Shown in pieces: positions 7,763 to 15,150 of a stretch of 64,000 nucleotides of DNA. The translations under genes were made by a program, and so were the position numbers. How positions within the stretch are numbered: position 1 is the stretch's first letter; each line of letters starts with the position of its first letter. Source of the stretch: Prochlorococcus sp. AG-436-J02. GTDB lineage: Bacteria > Cyanobacteriota > Cyanobacteriia > PCC-6307 > Cyanobiaceae. The notes beneath the pieces are model-generated. The model was not told where the DNA came from and ran no database searches. It saw only the letters and a program-made list of their open reading frames with translations. The stretch is from NCBI GenBank assembly GCA_003212625.1, contig QCPI01000001.1:1-64000 (forward strand). Reading direction: 5' to 3'.

Positions 7763-9132
7763 TTGTCAAACTCCTTAGTCATTTCCTCTTCATCAAGATT
7801 TCGACCGATAAAAACTAATTGATTGCGGCGAGGTTCACTTCCCCATTCTTTATCTGGCTGTGCAGTGAAAAGCATATGTACTCCTTGAAAAACTATTCGC
7901 CTAGACTCTCCCGCATAACTAATGAATCCCTTTGTACGAAATATATCCACACCTTTTTCTGACAGGAGTCGACTTAACCATTTATTGAGTTTGTCTGGAT
8001 CTACATCGCCTACTCGCTCGATAGCAAATGAACCAACTTCGTCGTCGTGTTCATGCTCGGCCACCCAAGTCCGCTCAGCTATTGGAGGAATTATAGAGAT
8101 GTTCCGATCGTTATTTAACTCGTCATTAGAAGGAGTATTTACTTTCGTTAATTTCATATTAAATTCTTCGGCTGTATGTTGAGTGAATAGGCCTATATCC
8201 CTTGCCTTATCAATATCTATGAAAAATGACTTAGTCCCTTTGGATTGAAGTTGAAGGCTCACATGCCTGCCGACTGGAACTATATCCCCTGGATTCATCG
8301 GTTGTTCTTGTTCTGCGTAGAGTCTCACGCATGATTCAGCACCGTTGTTGAGAGCTGTCTCGTCTTTATCTTGGTCTAATAATAGGACGAGAGACATTGT
8401 GGGATCTGGACCTTCTTCGAGGGTAAGCTCATAGCGACCTTCTTTAAGTGAAAATACACCTGTCCACTCAAATGGGTATTCTGGTTCAAGAAAAGTTGGA
8501 CGACGCTGAAGTACTTGATCTAGATCAAAAGCACTTAGATTTAGCACAGTATTAATTGAGACGTCTGCTTGTTTACTGCGTATTACACGAGCCATACGAT
8601 TCATATCGCGAAGCCGTGACTCTAAGTTGTCGAGTGATTCATCTGAAACTAGATCAGTTTTATTTAGAACAAGGACGTCAGCAAAGGCAACTTGCTCCGC
8701 ACTCTCATCACTTCGACCAAGTTGTTGCTCTATATGGGCTGCATCAACAAGTGTGACTATGCCATCCAGTGAAAACTCCTCACGGATTTCATCGTCCATA
8801 AAGAATGTCTGAGCAACCGGACCAGGATCAGCAAGGCCAGTAGTTTCAACTAATACATAGTCGAACTTATCTCGTCTTTTCATGAGGTTACCCAATACAC
8901 GAATCAGGTCTCCACGAACAGTGCAGCAAATACAACCGTTGGACATTTCAAAGACTTCTTCGTCAGCATTAATGACCAACCCCTGATCAATACCGACTTC
9001 ACCATATTCATTTTCGATTACAGCAATTCGTTTACCATGCTCTTCACTCAAAATCCTGTTCAGAAGTGTTGTTTTCCCAGAGCCTAAGAAACCTGTAAGG
9101 ATTGTAACTGGGACTTTTTGTTCGGTATTCAT
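7750..9132 (-). CDS. COG0523/CobW-family G3E GTPase (putative zinc metallochaperone) with inserted domain
   Basis: A 460-aa P-loop GTPase. Walker A GFLGSGKT is at 14-21, the metal-binding CxCC is at 67-70 (NGCICC), and NKTD at 157-160 gives guanine specificity. A CobW C-terminal domain covers about 365-460. Between these, residues about 219-330 form an inserted domain beginning FEWTGVFSLKEGRYEL that resembles a segment of ZnuA in the same locus. A short HEHDD cluster near residue 355 could bind metal. COG0523 proteins deliver metals, often zinc under limitation, and the znu/zur neighbourhood supports zinc. It overlaps the 110-aa gene by 4 bp (ATGA). Confidence 0.92.
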   Translation of the reverse strand: MNTEQKVPVTILTGFLGSGKTTLLNRILSEEHGKRIAVIENEYGEVGIDQGLVINADEEVFEMSNGCICCTVRGDLIRVLGNLMKRRDKFDYVLVETTGLADPGPVAQTFFMDDEIREEFSLDGIVTLVDAAHIEQQLGRSDESAEQVAFADVLVLNKTDLVSDESLDNLESRLRDMNRMARVIRSKQADVSINTVLNLSAFDLDQVLQRRPTFLEPEYPFEWTGVFSLKEGRYELTLEEGPDPTMSLVLLLDQDKDETALNNGAESCVRLYAEQEQPMNPGDIVPVGRHVSLQLQSKGTKSFFIDIDKARDIGLFTQHTAEEFNMKLTKVNTPSNDELNNDRNISIIPPIAERTWVAEHEHDDEVGSFAIERVGDVDPDKLNKWLSRLLSEKGVDIFRTKGFISYAGESRRIVFQGVHMLFTAQPDKEWGSEPRRNQLVFIGRNLDEEEMTKEFDKCLV

Positions 9133-9461
9133 TTTTGTTTTTTTAAGCTATGTGTACATTTCAAGTTTTCTAAACTCATATTTTTTACCCAATTGCTATC
9201 TATACCCAAGAGTTCAATAGCCTTTAATTCAAAATCATCTAGATCAAAGTAGTTGTAAGGTACTTTTAGCCTTAAGACTAATTGCTCATTTTCTTTTGAA
9301 ATGGAGTGATTTGAAAATTTAAATTCTTCAAGATTGTTTTCAAAATCATTTGATAAAGTTAATTTTAAGATTTTTTGCAAGTTCCATGGTGCTTGATCCA
9401 TGAAACTTGCTTGCTCTTCCCAGTATTCTTTATAAGCCTGTGTTCCTTTGGACTGTGACAT
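9129..9461 (-). CDS. Hypothetical protein of the zinc locus, 110 aa
   Basis: A 110-aa soluble protein with many aromatic and acidic residues (KEYWEEQASFMDQAPWNLQKIL; VPYNYFDLDDFELKAIELLG). It has one Cys and few His, so it is not an obvious metal binder. I do not recognise the family. It lies between znuA and the GTPase gene, with its stop overlapping the GTPase start by 4 bp. A Zur-box-like sequence lies 8 nt upstream of its start. Confidence 0.7.
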   Translation of the reverse strand: MSQSKGTQAYKEYWEEQASFMDQAPWNLQKILKLTLSNDFENNLEEFKFSNHSISKENEQLVLRLKVPYNYFDLDDFELKAIELLGIDSNWVKNMSLENLKCTHSLKKQK

Positions 9462-9468
9462 GGGTTTT

Positions 9469-9483
9469 TGATTGTCATTTTCA
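9469..9483. promoter_or_regulatory. Candidate Zur box (weak) before the 110-aa gene
   Basis: TGATTGTCATTTTCA matches the cyanobacterial Zur consensus TGATAATnATTATCA at 11 of 14 defined positions. It resembles the stronger site at znuA and lies in the 55-bp gap after znuA, just before the 110-aa gene. In AT-rich DNA such matches can arise by chance. Confidence 0.35.
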
Positions 9484-9516
9484 TTTTAATCGACAAATTG
9501 AATTTAGTTTTTTAAT

Positions 9517-11049
9517 TTATCGTTTCTTTAATTGTGCCCATCTATTTGCTAGTTGATTACCTTCTTTCTTGTTGCAGGAACCGCCCAAAGAGTTAACGAT
9601 AGTACAAGTGTTATGCACACCTACAGAAATCGTGTTTCCTGTTGGCATCAAACCATCAACAAAAATTTGTTGCTTTGCTAAAGGGGTAGAAGTTTGTCTG
9701 CTTAGGTTTTTTAATAGTTTTGAAGGAGGTATTTGTTCAGGGAATAGAACTTGTACTTTGTTTTCACTTAGCGCCTTTATAACGCTTGAAATGGTCTGAG
9801 GCCTAAGGCTTGATGAATGACCAAGAAAATCTAAAAGGCTAATTGTTTTCAAACCAAAAGCATCCCCGTAATACTCCATGGCTTTATGCTTAGAAACTAT
9901 TGTCCTTTGATTAGAAGGAATTGTTGCGACTTGATTTTGAGTCCATTGATCTAAATCTTCCAAAATAGAATTAACAGATTGAGTTCTTTCTTTTAAAACT
10001 TTTTTAGTATCTCTATCAAAGAATGAAATTTTCTTGTTGAGATTTTTAGAAATGACATTTCCCATCTTGATGATGTTATGTGGATCATGCCAGACATGAG
10101 GATCGTGGCCTCCATGATCATGGTGATGGTGATCGCCTCCTTCCTCTGGAACTTGTGCTATCGGCTCAATATCATCGCCTGAAACATCTTTAAAGAAATG
10201 TTCATCGGCTTCAAGCTCAAAAGGCATATGCTCAGTAAAGAATGCATATTTACCAGCTTTTTTGATTTCTACTTTGAATGTTGTGCTGTTTTTCTTCTCA
10301 TTAAATGTAAGAACATATGCTTTTTCCTGTGCAACAAGTTTGTCATTATTGCGTTTAACTTCTGAATCTTTGGATCCTAATAAGTCTTCAGCAAGCTCTT
10401 CTGATGCCTCAATATCACCTGACTTGAGAATAACCATTTTCATTGCAGGATCAGCATATTCTCCATCGACTTTGGCAAACGACCATTTGTAGGTGCCTGC
10501 TGAAAGATCAAAAACACCAGCCCATTCAAAGGATCCATCTCCATGACCATCTCCATGATCATCGTGGTCGTCATGATCGTCATGCTTAGCAGCTGAATGA
10601 TCATCGTGGTCATCATGATCGTCGTGGTCGTCATGCTTAGCAGCTGAATGATCATCGTGGTCATCATGATCGTCTATTTCTATTGCACTTACGCCAACAA
10701 CAACAGTTAAGGGATTATCTAGCCATTGTTTAATTGCAGGGGTCATCTCTGAACCAAGAGTAAATACTTGACTCGCACTTTTTAGTTCTTGAGCTTGCCT
10801 TGGAGTGATTTTGACATCATGAACATCTATTTTTCTGTCAATTAAGCAGGTTACGGGTATTGAGGGTGGTGCAATTGCAGAGACAACATCGCAAGTCAAT
10901 GGCTCTACAGCAACAATTGATTTTGTATTTGCCTGTGCTGTTTGATTGATTCCTGAAAATAAAAATGCTCCAGCAACAAGAGAACTTTTGAGAACTGTTT
11001 TATTGATTATGGGTTTAGCCTTTTTGGACTGATTTGAAAAAATCGACAT
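9517..11049 (-). CDS. znuA: Zinc ABC transporter, substrate-binding protein with His/Asp repeat and extra domain
   Basis: A periplasmic zinc-binding lipoprotein-like or secreted protein. It has a signal-like hydrophobic stretch (SSLVAGAFLFSG), then the ZnuA N-lobe, a long HDDHDDHSAAK repeat, an inserted domain starting FEWAGVFDLSAGTYKW, a second His cluster, and the DPHVWHDPHN motif of the C-lobe. It ends with SVGVHNTCTIV. The usual ZnuA length is about 300-330 aa; the excess is the His/Asp loop plus the inserted domain. The ORF track starts at 11088, but a Zur-box-like palindrome covers 11073-11087, so the internal ATG at 11049 (MSIFSNQSKK) is preferred. It is divergent from znuC. Confidence 0.93.
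   Translation of the reverse strand: MSIFSNQSKKAKPIINKTVLKSSLVAGAFLFSGINQTAQANTKSIVAVEPLTCDVVSAIAPPSIPVTCLIDRKIDVHDVKITPRQAQELKSASQVFTLGSEMTPAIKQWLDNPLTVVVGVSAIEIDDHDDHDDHSAAKHDDHDDHDDHDDHSAAKHDDHDDHDDHGDGHGDGSFEWAGVFDLSAGTYKWSFAKVDGEYADPAMKMVILKSGDIEASEELAEDLLGSKDSEVKRNNDKLVAQEKAYVLTFNEKKNSTTFKVEIKKAGKYAFFTEHMPFELEADEHFFKDVSGDDIEPIAQVPEEGGDHHHHDHGGHDPHVWHDPHNIIKMGNVISKNLNKKISFFDRDTKKVLKERTQSVNSILEDLDQWTQNQVATIPSNQRTIVSKHKAMEYYGDAFGLKTISLLDFLGHSSSLRPQTISSVIKALSENKVQVLFPEQIPPSKLLKNLSRQTSTPLAKQQIFVDGLMPTGNTISVGVHNTCTIVNSLGGSCNKKEGNQLANRWAQLKKR
10561..10674 (-). repeat. 51-bp-period tandem repeat coding the His/Asp metal-binding loop of ZnuA
   Basis: Two 45-nt identical segments start at 10579 and 10630, 51 nt apart. 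They code HDDHDDH...SAAK units, and further degenerate copies flank them. This is an expanded histidine/aspartate loop within znuA. Copy number is likely to vary between strains through slippage. Confidence 0.85.
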
Positions 11050-11072
11050 TAAAAATATAAAGCGTAGTAAAA

Positions 11073-11087
11073 CGATAATCATTTTCA
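11073..11087. promoter_or_regulatory. Candidate Zur box in the znuA-znuC divergent promoter
   Basis: CGATAATCATTTTCA matches the 7-1-7 palindrome TGATAATnATTATCA at 12 of 14 defined positions. It lies between the divergent znuA and znuC genes, 24 bp upstream of the preferred znuA ATG, with TATATT-like sequence between. The zur gene lies 0.8 kb away. Zur would repress both genes when zinc is replete. Confidence 0.65.
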
Positions 11088-11137
11088 TTTGGTCTTGGCA
11101 AGTGTATTATGTTTCTTGTCAGCAAATCCTTTGATTG

Positions 11138-11833
11138 ATGCCTAGCTTGATTGCTGAAAATTTGACATATTCTTATTCAAGTAAAATTAAATCTGCTTTA
11201 AGCAAGGTTTCTCTAAAGCTTGAGCCAGGTACTTTGACTGCTCTTGTTGGTCCGAATGGTGCTGGTAAGTCCACATTATTAAGCTTGCTGCAAGGGAGTT
11301 TGAATCCGGATCAAGGAGAAATTACTGTTGATGGAAAACCATTGAGAAATAATCGATCTCAAGTGGCTTTAATGCCTCAGAGGGGGAAGCTGAATTGGAA
11401 TTTTCCAATTTCTGTTGAAGGATTAGTTTCTTTAGGTCGAGTCAATCATTCGAAATCGACTTGTTGTGAATTAGAAGCAGCTCTTCAACGTGTTGGAATA
11501 TCTCATTTAGCAAAAAGGCGACTTGATTCTTTATCCGGTGGTCAGCAACAAAGAGCGTTACTCGCAAAAACGTTGATGAATCCTGCCAAAATATTTTTAC
11601 TTGATGAACCTTGTTCCGCATTTGATCCCCCCGCAAAGGAAGATTTCCTATTAATCATCCGTCAGTTAGCTGATTCTGGATTAACAGTTTTCGTTAGTAG
11701 TCACGATTGGGGAACATCATTAAATGCTTATGACAAGGTTGTTGTTATAGATAAGATTATTTTGGCTTCTGGTAATCCTGAAGAGGTGCAGGAAAAACTG
11801 AGTTCAATTAATTATCTGAGATGGAAAACATAG
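11138..11833 (+). CDS. znuC: Zinc ABC transporter, ATP-binding protein
   Basis: A 231-aa ABC ATPase with Walker A GPNGAGKST, signature LSGGQQQRALLAK, Walker B IFLLDEPCSAFDP and a downstream switch His (SSHDW). It matches the Mn/Zn ABC transporter ATPase subfamily. The ATG at 11138 is preferred over the TTG one codon upstream. It is divergent from znuA, sharing the candidate Zur box, and followed by zur on the opposite strand. Confidence 0.93.
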   Translation: MPSLIAENLTYSYSSKIKSALSKVSLKLEPGTLTALVGPNGAGKSTLLSLLQGSLNPDQGEITVDGKPLRNNRSQVALMPQRGKLNWNFPISVEGLVSLGRVNHSKSTCCELEAALQRVGISHLAKRRLDSLSGGQQQRALLAKTLMNPAKIFLLDEPCSAFDPPAKEDFLLIIRQLADSGLTVFVSSHDWGTSLNAYDKVVVIDKIILASGNPEEVQEKLSSINYLRWKT

Positions 11834-11859
11834 TTGTGATTAATATATATTCGATATCA

Positions 11860-12261
11860 TCAAGCATTCAATTCTTGGGAGCAATTTTGGCAAAGGCCAA
11901 AGTATTCAAGAGTATGAAACAACAGCTCAAATTTTTTAGAGGTTTGCTGGGGTACCTTCATTGTTTTGACAGGGCATCCCTGCAATCGAGTGGTTTCACC
12001 GCAGCTCACGCAAGTTAAATGATGAATATCTCTTTCAACTGGTGCATAAAGGACCTCCCCGTTAGGAAGGTGTCTAGAGCGGATCAAACCTTGCTTTACT
12101 AAGACTTGGAGGTTTCTATATACAGTCGTAAGCCCCATTGTGTTTTCACCATTATGAAGTTTTCTATGCAGTTCTTGCCCACTCAATTCATCAGTACATC
12201 TTTTGAGTTCATTGAGAAGTTGTTGCTGTCTCTTAGTAATTGCAGGCTTGCTTCTATTCAT
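11860..12261 (-). CDS. zur: Fur-family regulator, probably zinc-sensing Zur
   Basis: A 133-aa Fur-family repressor with a winged helix (TTVYRNLQVLVKQGLI), the conserved dimer-region HHLTCVSCGE, and a second CxxC (CQNC) forming a structural zinc site. Its position between znuC and znuB, and the Zur-type palindrome at znuA, point to Zur rather than Fur or PerR. The ATG at 12261 is preferred over the TTG at 12267. It is antisense to the transport genes on both sides, so a znuC-znuB transcript would cover it. Confidence 0.88.
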   Translation of the reverse strand: MNRSKPAITKRQQQLLNELKRCTDELSGQELHRKLHNGENTMGLTTVYRNLQVLVKQGLIRSRHLPNGEVLYAPVERDIHHLTCVSCGETTRLQGCPVKTMKVPQQTSKKFELLFHTLEYFGLCQNCSQELNA

Positions 12262-12314
12262 TAGCAAGATCTTAATTTGATCTCTTTAACAGAACATACT
12301 GAATCATTGGCTTA

Positions 12315-13100
12315 ATGTCTTTTATCAATACAAATTGGTGGATAATTCCTCTTCTGATAACTTCTTTCTCAGCTGTGCTTTGCCCTGCAATGGGGACTGT
12401 ATTAATCACTCACAAAAGGCTTCTTCAAGTTAATTTAATTTCGCACTGTGTGCTGCCAGGACTTGCCTTGGCAATGGCGCTTGGGATAGACCCATCTATT
12501 GGAGGAGTCTTAAGTGGATTAGTAGGAGCTATTGCAGCAGAAAGTTTGACAAATGAAAACAATCAAAATTATGAAGCTGTTATGAATACAATTCTTGCTG
12601 GTTCGATGGGTTTTGGTGTTTTGCTTATACCTCTACTTGGAATACGGATTGATTTGGAAGCTGTTTTATTTGGAGATTTATTAACTGCAAATTTGAGCGA
12701 TTTATTAAGAACTTTAATTGCTTTCTTGGCATTTATTTGCTTAATGCTTTTTGGGTACGACAAGCTTGTTTATATTGGCTTAGACCCAGAAGGAGCGGCT
12801 TCAAGTGGAGTTAATGTATCTTTTTTAAATTTGGCTCTTGGTTTTACTACGGCACTTGTCATTGTGAGCTCAATGTCTGCAGTGGGAGTCATTCTTGTGA
12901 TTGCTTTGCTTTCAACTCCAACTTTGTTGGGGTTACAGAAAGCAAGAACTCTATGGATTGCGATGGCTCGTTCCTCAATATTTGGATTAATTTTATCGCT
13001 CATAGGTTTTTCGCTGGCTATGATTTTCAATTTGCCTCCAGGACCTTTGATTAGTGTTCTTTGTGTGATTTCATTGATATTGCTACCAAGCAATAGATAG
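12315..13100 (+). CDS. znuB: Zinc ABC transporter, membrane permease
   Basis: A 261-aa polytopic membrane protein of the ABC-3 (Mn/Zn/Fe chelate) permease family with about seven to eight hydrophobic segments. It opens NTNWWIIPLLITSFSAVLCPAMGTVLI and contains the family-typical VSSMSAVGVILVIALLSTPT. It forms the transmembrane channel with ZnuC and ZnuA. It is divergent from zur, with a 53-bp gap holding the promoters. Confidence 0.93.
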   Translation: MSFINTNWWIIPLLITSFSAVLCPAMGTVLITHKRLLQVNLISHCVLPGLALAMALGIDPSIGGVLSGLVGAIAAESLTNENNQNYEAVMNTILAGSMGFGVLLIPLLGIRIDLEAVLFGDLLTANLSDLLRTLIAFLAFICLMLFGYDKLVYIGLDPEGAASSGVNVSFLNLALGFTTALVIVSSMSAVGVILVIALLSTPTLLGLQKARTLWIAMARSSIFGLILSLIGFSLAMIFNLPPGPLISVLCVISLILLPSNR

Positions 13101-13260
13101 ATTTATTTTTACTCTTATTTCTTCTTAGAAGTACTTTCTGGAGAGAATGGAACGAAATAGGTTCTTAAGATCAAGAAATCTGAAAATGGTAACGATCTCG
13201 GTTTGAATTCAATAAAATAAAACTAATTGGATGACTATTCACCCTTTCATTGATTAACTC

Positions 13261-13878
13261 ATGAAGAGAACCCAGCTCAATGTAAGTATTGACCCAAAAC
13301 TCTTAGAGAAGATTAAGGAGAGTGCCAGAATTTCGGGAAAGTCATTGGTTGGCTTTGTGTCTGATTGCTTTATTAATCAAATAGAGAACCTTCCTGTTGA
13401 ATCTATAGAGTCTCGATTCAAATTGATTGAACAAAGACTTCAATTAATTGAAGAGAAAATTGAATTTTCAGCTCTTCAAGCTCAAAAAACTCCAACTTTT
13501 ACATCTCAAGAACTACAAAATTTTAATGAATTTATCAAGGCTATTTTTAAAGAAGAGTTAAAAAGGAAGGGATATAAATCAATAAAAGAAGCATGGAATG
13601 ATTTTATAAATCACATAAACTGTTTTGATCAATGGGATGAGACATGTTCTTTCAGGCTTAAAGAATCTCTTTTTTTTGAAGATGGTGACCCTTTAACAAG
13701 CGATGAAATTAATCAGCTTAAAGAGGGAGAAATATGCCCTCAACCAATTCGAACTGGAATCATTAATTGGATAAATAATTCTGATAGGGGAAAGTGTTGC
13801 TGCTCAGTTAAGGATTTTCCTTCTCAGCAACAAATTTGCGAAAAGGGCTTAATGCTAGTCAAAGATATATATTCTTAG
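13261..13878 (+). CDS. Protein with ribbon-helix-helix-like N-terminus, unknown function
   Basis: In this 205-aa protein, residues 1-40 (MKRTQLNVSIDPKLLEKIKE...GKSLVGFVSDC) look like a CopG/Arc-type ribbon-helix-helix DNA-binding fold. A predicted coiled-coil region follows (RFKLIEQRLQLIEEKIEF). The C-terminal part has a cysteine cluster (GKCCCSVKDF) and several other Cys residues that could bind metal. I do not recognise the whole protein. The location next to the zinc locus is suggestive only. Confidence 0.65.
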   Translation: MKRTQLNVSIDPKLLEKIKESARISGKSLVGFVSDCFINQIENLPVESIESRFKLIEQRLQLIEEKIEFSALQAQKTPTFTSQELQNFNEFIKAIFKEELKRKGYKSIKEAWNDFINHINCFDQWDETCSFRLKESLFFEDGDPLTSDEINQLKEGEICPQPIRTGIINWINNSDRGKCCCSVKDFPSQQQICEKGLMLVKDIYS

Positions 13879-14011
13879 AAAACTTCAGATCACTTTTCGC
13901 AAGATAATTAAACTAAAATCTGTTGTAAAAATTGGAGATGTCTCTAACTTATTTGTCGATATATTCCTTGGAAGTGAATACAACAACTTTGAATTATTCC
14001 TAGCTTAAAGA

Positions 14012-14455
14012 TTAGTCAGGATTGATATGGGTCGCGCAAGGCATCCATAATTTACCCATTTTATGAACTCCAATACAACCGAGTTTTTTGGCTTCGCTTT
14101 CAGCTTTTGATTTAGTGGGATAAGCATATATATTTTTTGCAGATGAAGAGTTAGAGCTATTAATCGATTGTTGTATCGCAGTGTTCTCTGGACTCCATAC
14201 CTTTAGCCCCATAGTTGTTATTCCTGCAGAAAATATTCCCATACCTACTATTGAGGCATTGACAACTCCCATGGCTACAACGCCTATTGAGACGACACCC
14301 ATTGGAACAATTCCAATGCTAACAATTCCCATGGGAACAATTCCAATAGATATGAATCCAAGTGGTGCTATCCCAATCGCAATTTTCTTGGGTTTACTTC
14401 CACAATGAGAAGGACCTTCTTCTTGCGCCTGAATAGAGCTTTTTGAAGTTGTCAT
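14012..14455 (-). CDS. Hydrophobic pentapeptide-repeat protein with C-terminal DUF3721-like motif
   Basis: In this 147-aa protein, residues about 26-86 are twelve five-residue units of the type G-[IV]-V-[SP]-[IM], a hydrophobic pentapeptide-like repeat. Residues 110-140 (AESEAKKLGCIGVHKMGKLWMPC) match the short DUF3721 motif, also present in the upstream lipoprotein. The two genes are 13 bp apart in one unit. The repeat is probably membrane-embedded or a beta-solenoid; the function is unknown. The conserved Cys pair and His suggest metal or redox chemistry, but this is inference. Confidence 0.75.
   Translation of the reverse strand: MTTSKSSIQAQEEGPSHCGSKPKKIAIGIAPLGFISIGIVPMGIVSIGIVPMGVVSIGVVAMGVVNASIVGMGIFSAGITTMGLKVWSPENTAIQQSINSSNSSSAKNIYAYPTKSKAESEAKKLGCIGVHKMGKLWMPCATHINPD
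14198..14380 (-). repeat. 15-bp-period coding repeat (hydrophobic pentapeptides)
   Basis: About twelve imperfect 15-nt units coding GIVSI/GIVPM-type pentapeptides within the 147-aa gene. The antisense ORF at 14181-14408 is a shadow of this repeat. Confidence 0.8.
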
Positions 14456-14468
14456 TGCTTACAATTTT

Positions 14469-14726
14469 TTAGTGGTGATGGTGATGGTTATGTCCGCCAT
14501 GCTTTTCATGTTTTTCTTCATCATCATGGGCGTCATGACTATTGCAAGGCATCCATTTATCACCCATTTTGTGAGCACCGGTGCAATTGAAATCTTTAGA
14601 GGCCTTTTCAGCTTCTGCTCTAGTTTCAAAGAGCGCACGAGTACTCTTTGATTCTGAAATAGTTGAACATCCTATTAGTGATAGTGAGACAACTAAAAAA
14701 GAAACTGCATAACTTAGGCTTTTCAT
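14469..14726 (-). CDS. DUF3721-type lipoprotein with histidine-rich tail
   Basis: This 85-aa protein has a signal peptide and lipobox (VSLSLIGC, C20). Next comes an AEAEKASKDFNCTGAHKMGDKWMPC motif of the DUF3721 type, then a C-terminal tail rich in His, Asp and Glu ending GGHNHHHHH. It is predicted to be anchored in a membrane facing the periplasm and able to bind divalent metal. It is the first gene of a pair with the 147-aa protein. Its closeness to the znu locus makes zinc or copper a reasonable guess. Confidence 0.8.
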   Translation of the reverse strand: MKSLSYAVSFLVVSLSLIGCSTISESKSTRALFETRAEAEKASKDFNCTGAHKMGDKWMPCNSHDAHDDEEKHEKHGGHNHHHHH

Positions 14727-15057
14727 GTGTTTTAGATCTCACTAGTTTTCCTAGTCTTTAGATTAATTAATTTGTGTTTTTTGTCAGCATTTCTTTTTTT
14801 TTTACCATTATTTTTTTAATTGCCTCTACATAATTGAAAATGTAGGAATTCGCCTTTTCAGTTAAGTCCTGCAATAATTGTAATTGTGTTTGGAGTTGAC
14901 AAATAAGTTAGGTCGGGTCCCTCTTCTCACGAAAATATATAGATTCTAGCTATTTCTAATTTTTTAGATTTTTTTTACTGTTTATTTTTCTTCCTGATAA
15001 GAGGTAGAGAGAGTCTTCATTCACTTCTTTGAAATCTTGAATTGCTGAATGCATTCA
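14727..15057. other. 331-bp AT-rich intergenic region
   Basis: It lies upstream of the lipoprotein gene and downstream of tRNA-Thr (both minus strand). It contains long T-runs (14788-14818) and a small inverted repeat CTACAT...ATGTAG near 14825-14845. No gene, tRNA or clear Zur box was seen. It presumably holds the lipoprotein promoter and the tRNA 3' processing region. Confidence 0.5.
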
Positions 15058-15129
15058 TGCCGATGAGTGGAATTGAACCACCGACCTACTGGTTACGAAT
15101 CAGTTGCTCTACCCCTGAGCTACACCGGC
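15058..15129 (-). tRNA. trnT: tRNA-Thr (CGT anticodon)
   Basis: The reverse strand folds into a complete cloverleaf: acceptor GCCGGTG/CATCGGC, D-arm with GTAGCTCAGGGGTAGAGC, anticodon arm ACTGA-TTCGTAA-CCAGT (anticodon CGT), T-arm with GGTTCAATTCC, and discriminator A. CCA is not encoded. Confidence 0.95.
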
Positions 15130-15150
15130 ATTAGAATTAAATTATCATCT

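Noticed and set aside
10440-10667. 75-aa minus-strand Met/Thr/Ile-rich ORF
   Set aside because: An out-of-frame reading of the His/Asp repeat in znuA.
13916-14000. 21-aa ORF MSLTYLSIYSLEV... after the ribbon-helix-helix gene
   Set aside because: Too short, ribosome site badly spaced, no sign of conservation.
14181-14408. 75-aa plus-strand ORF of isoleucine/proline/threonine repeats
   Set aside because: Shadow of the pentapeptide repeat gene on the minus strand.
14727-15129. tRNA-Thr as an integration site for a mobile island
   Set aside because: No integrase, no visible repeat of the tRNA 3' end, and housekeeping genes continue on the far side.
15067-15150. N-terminal part of the 120-aa ORF (MELNHRPTGYES...)
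   Set aside because: It is translation of the antisense of tRNA-Thr, a classic artefact; the gene starts later at a TTG.
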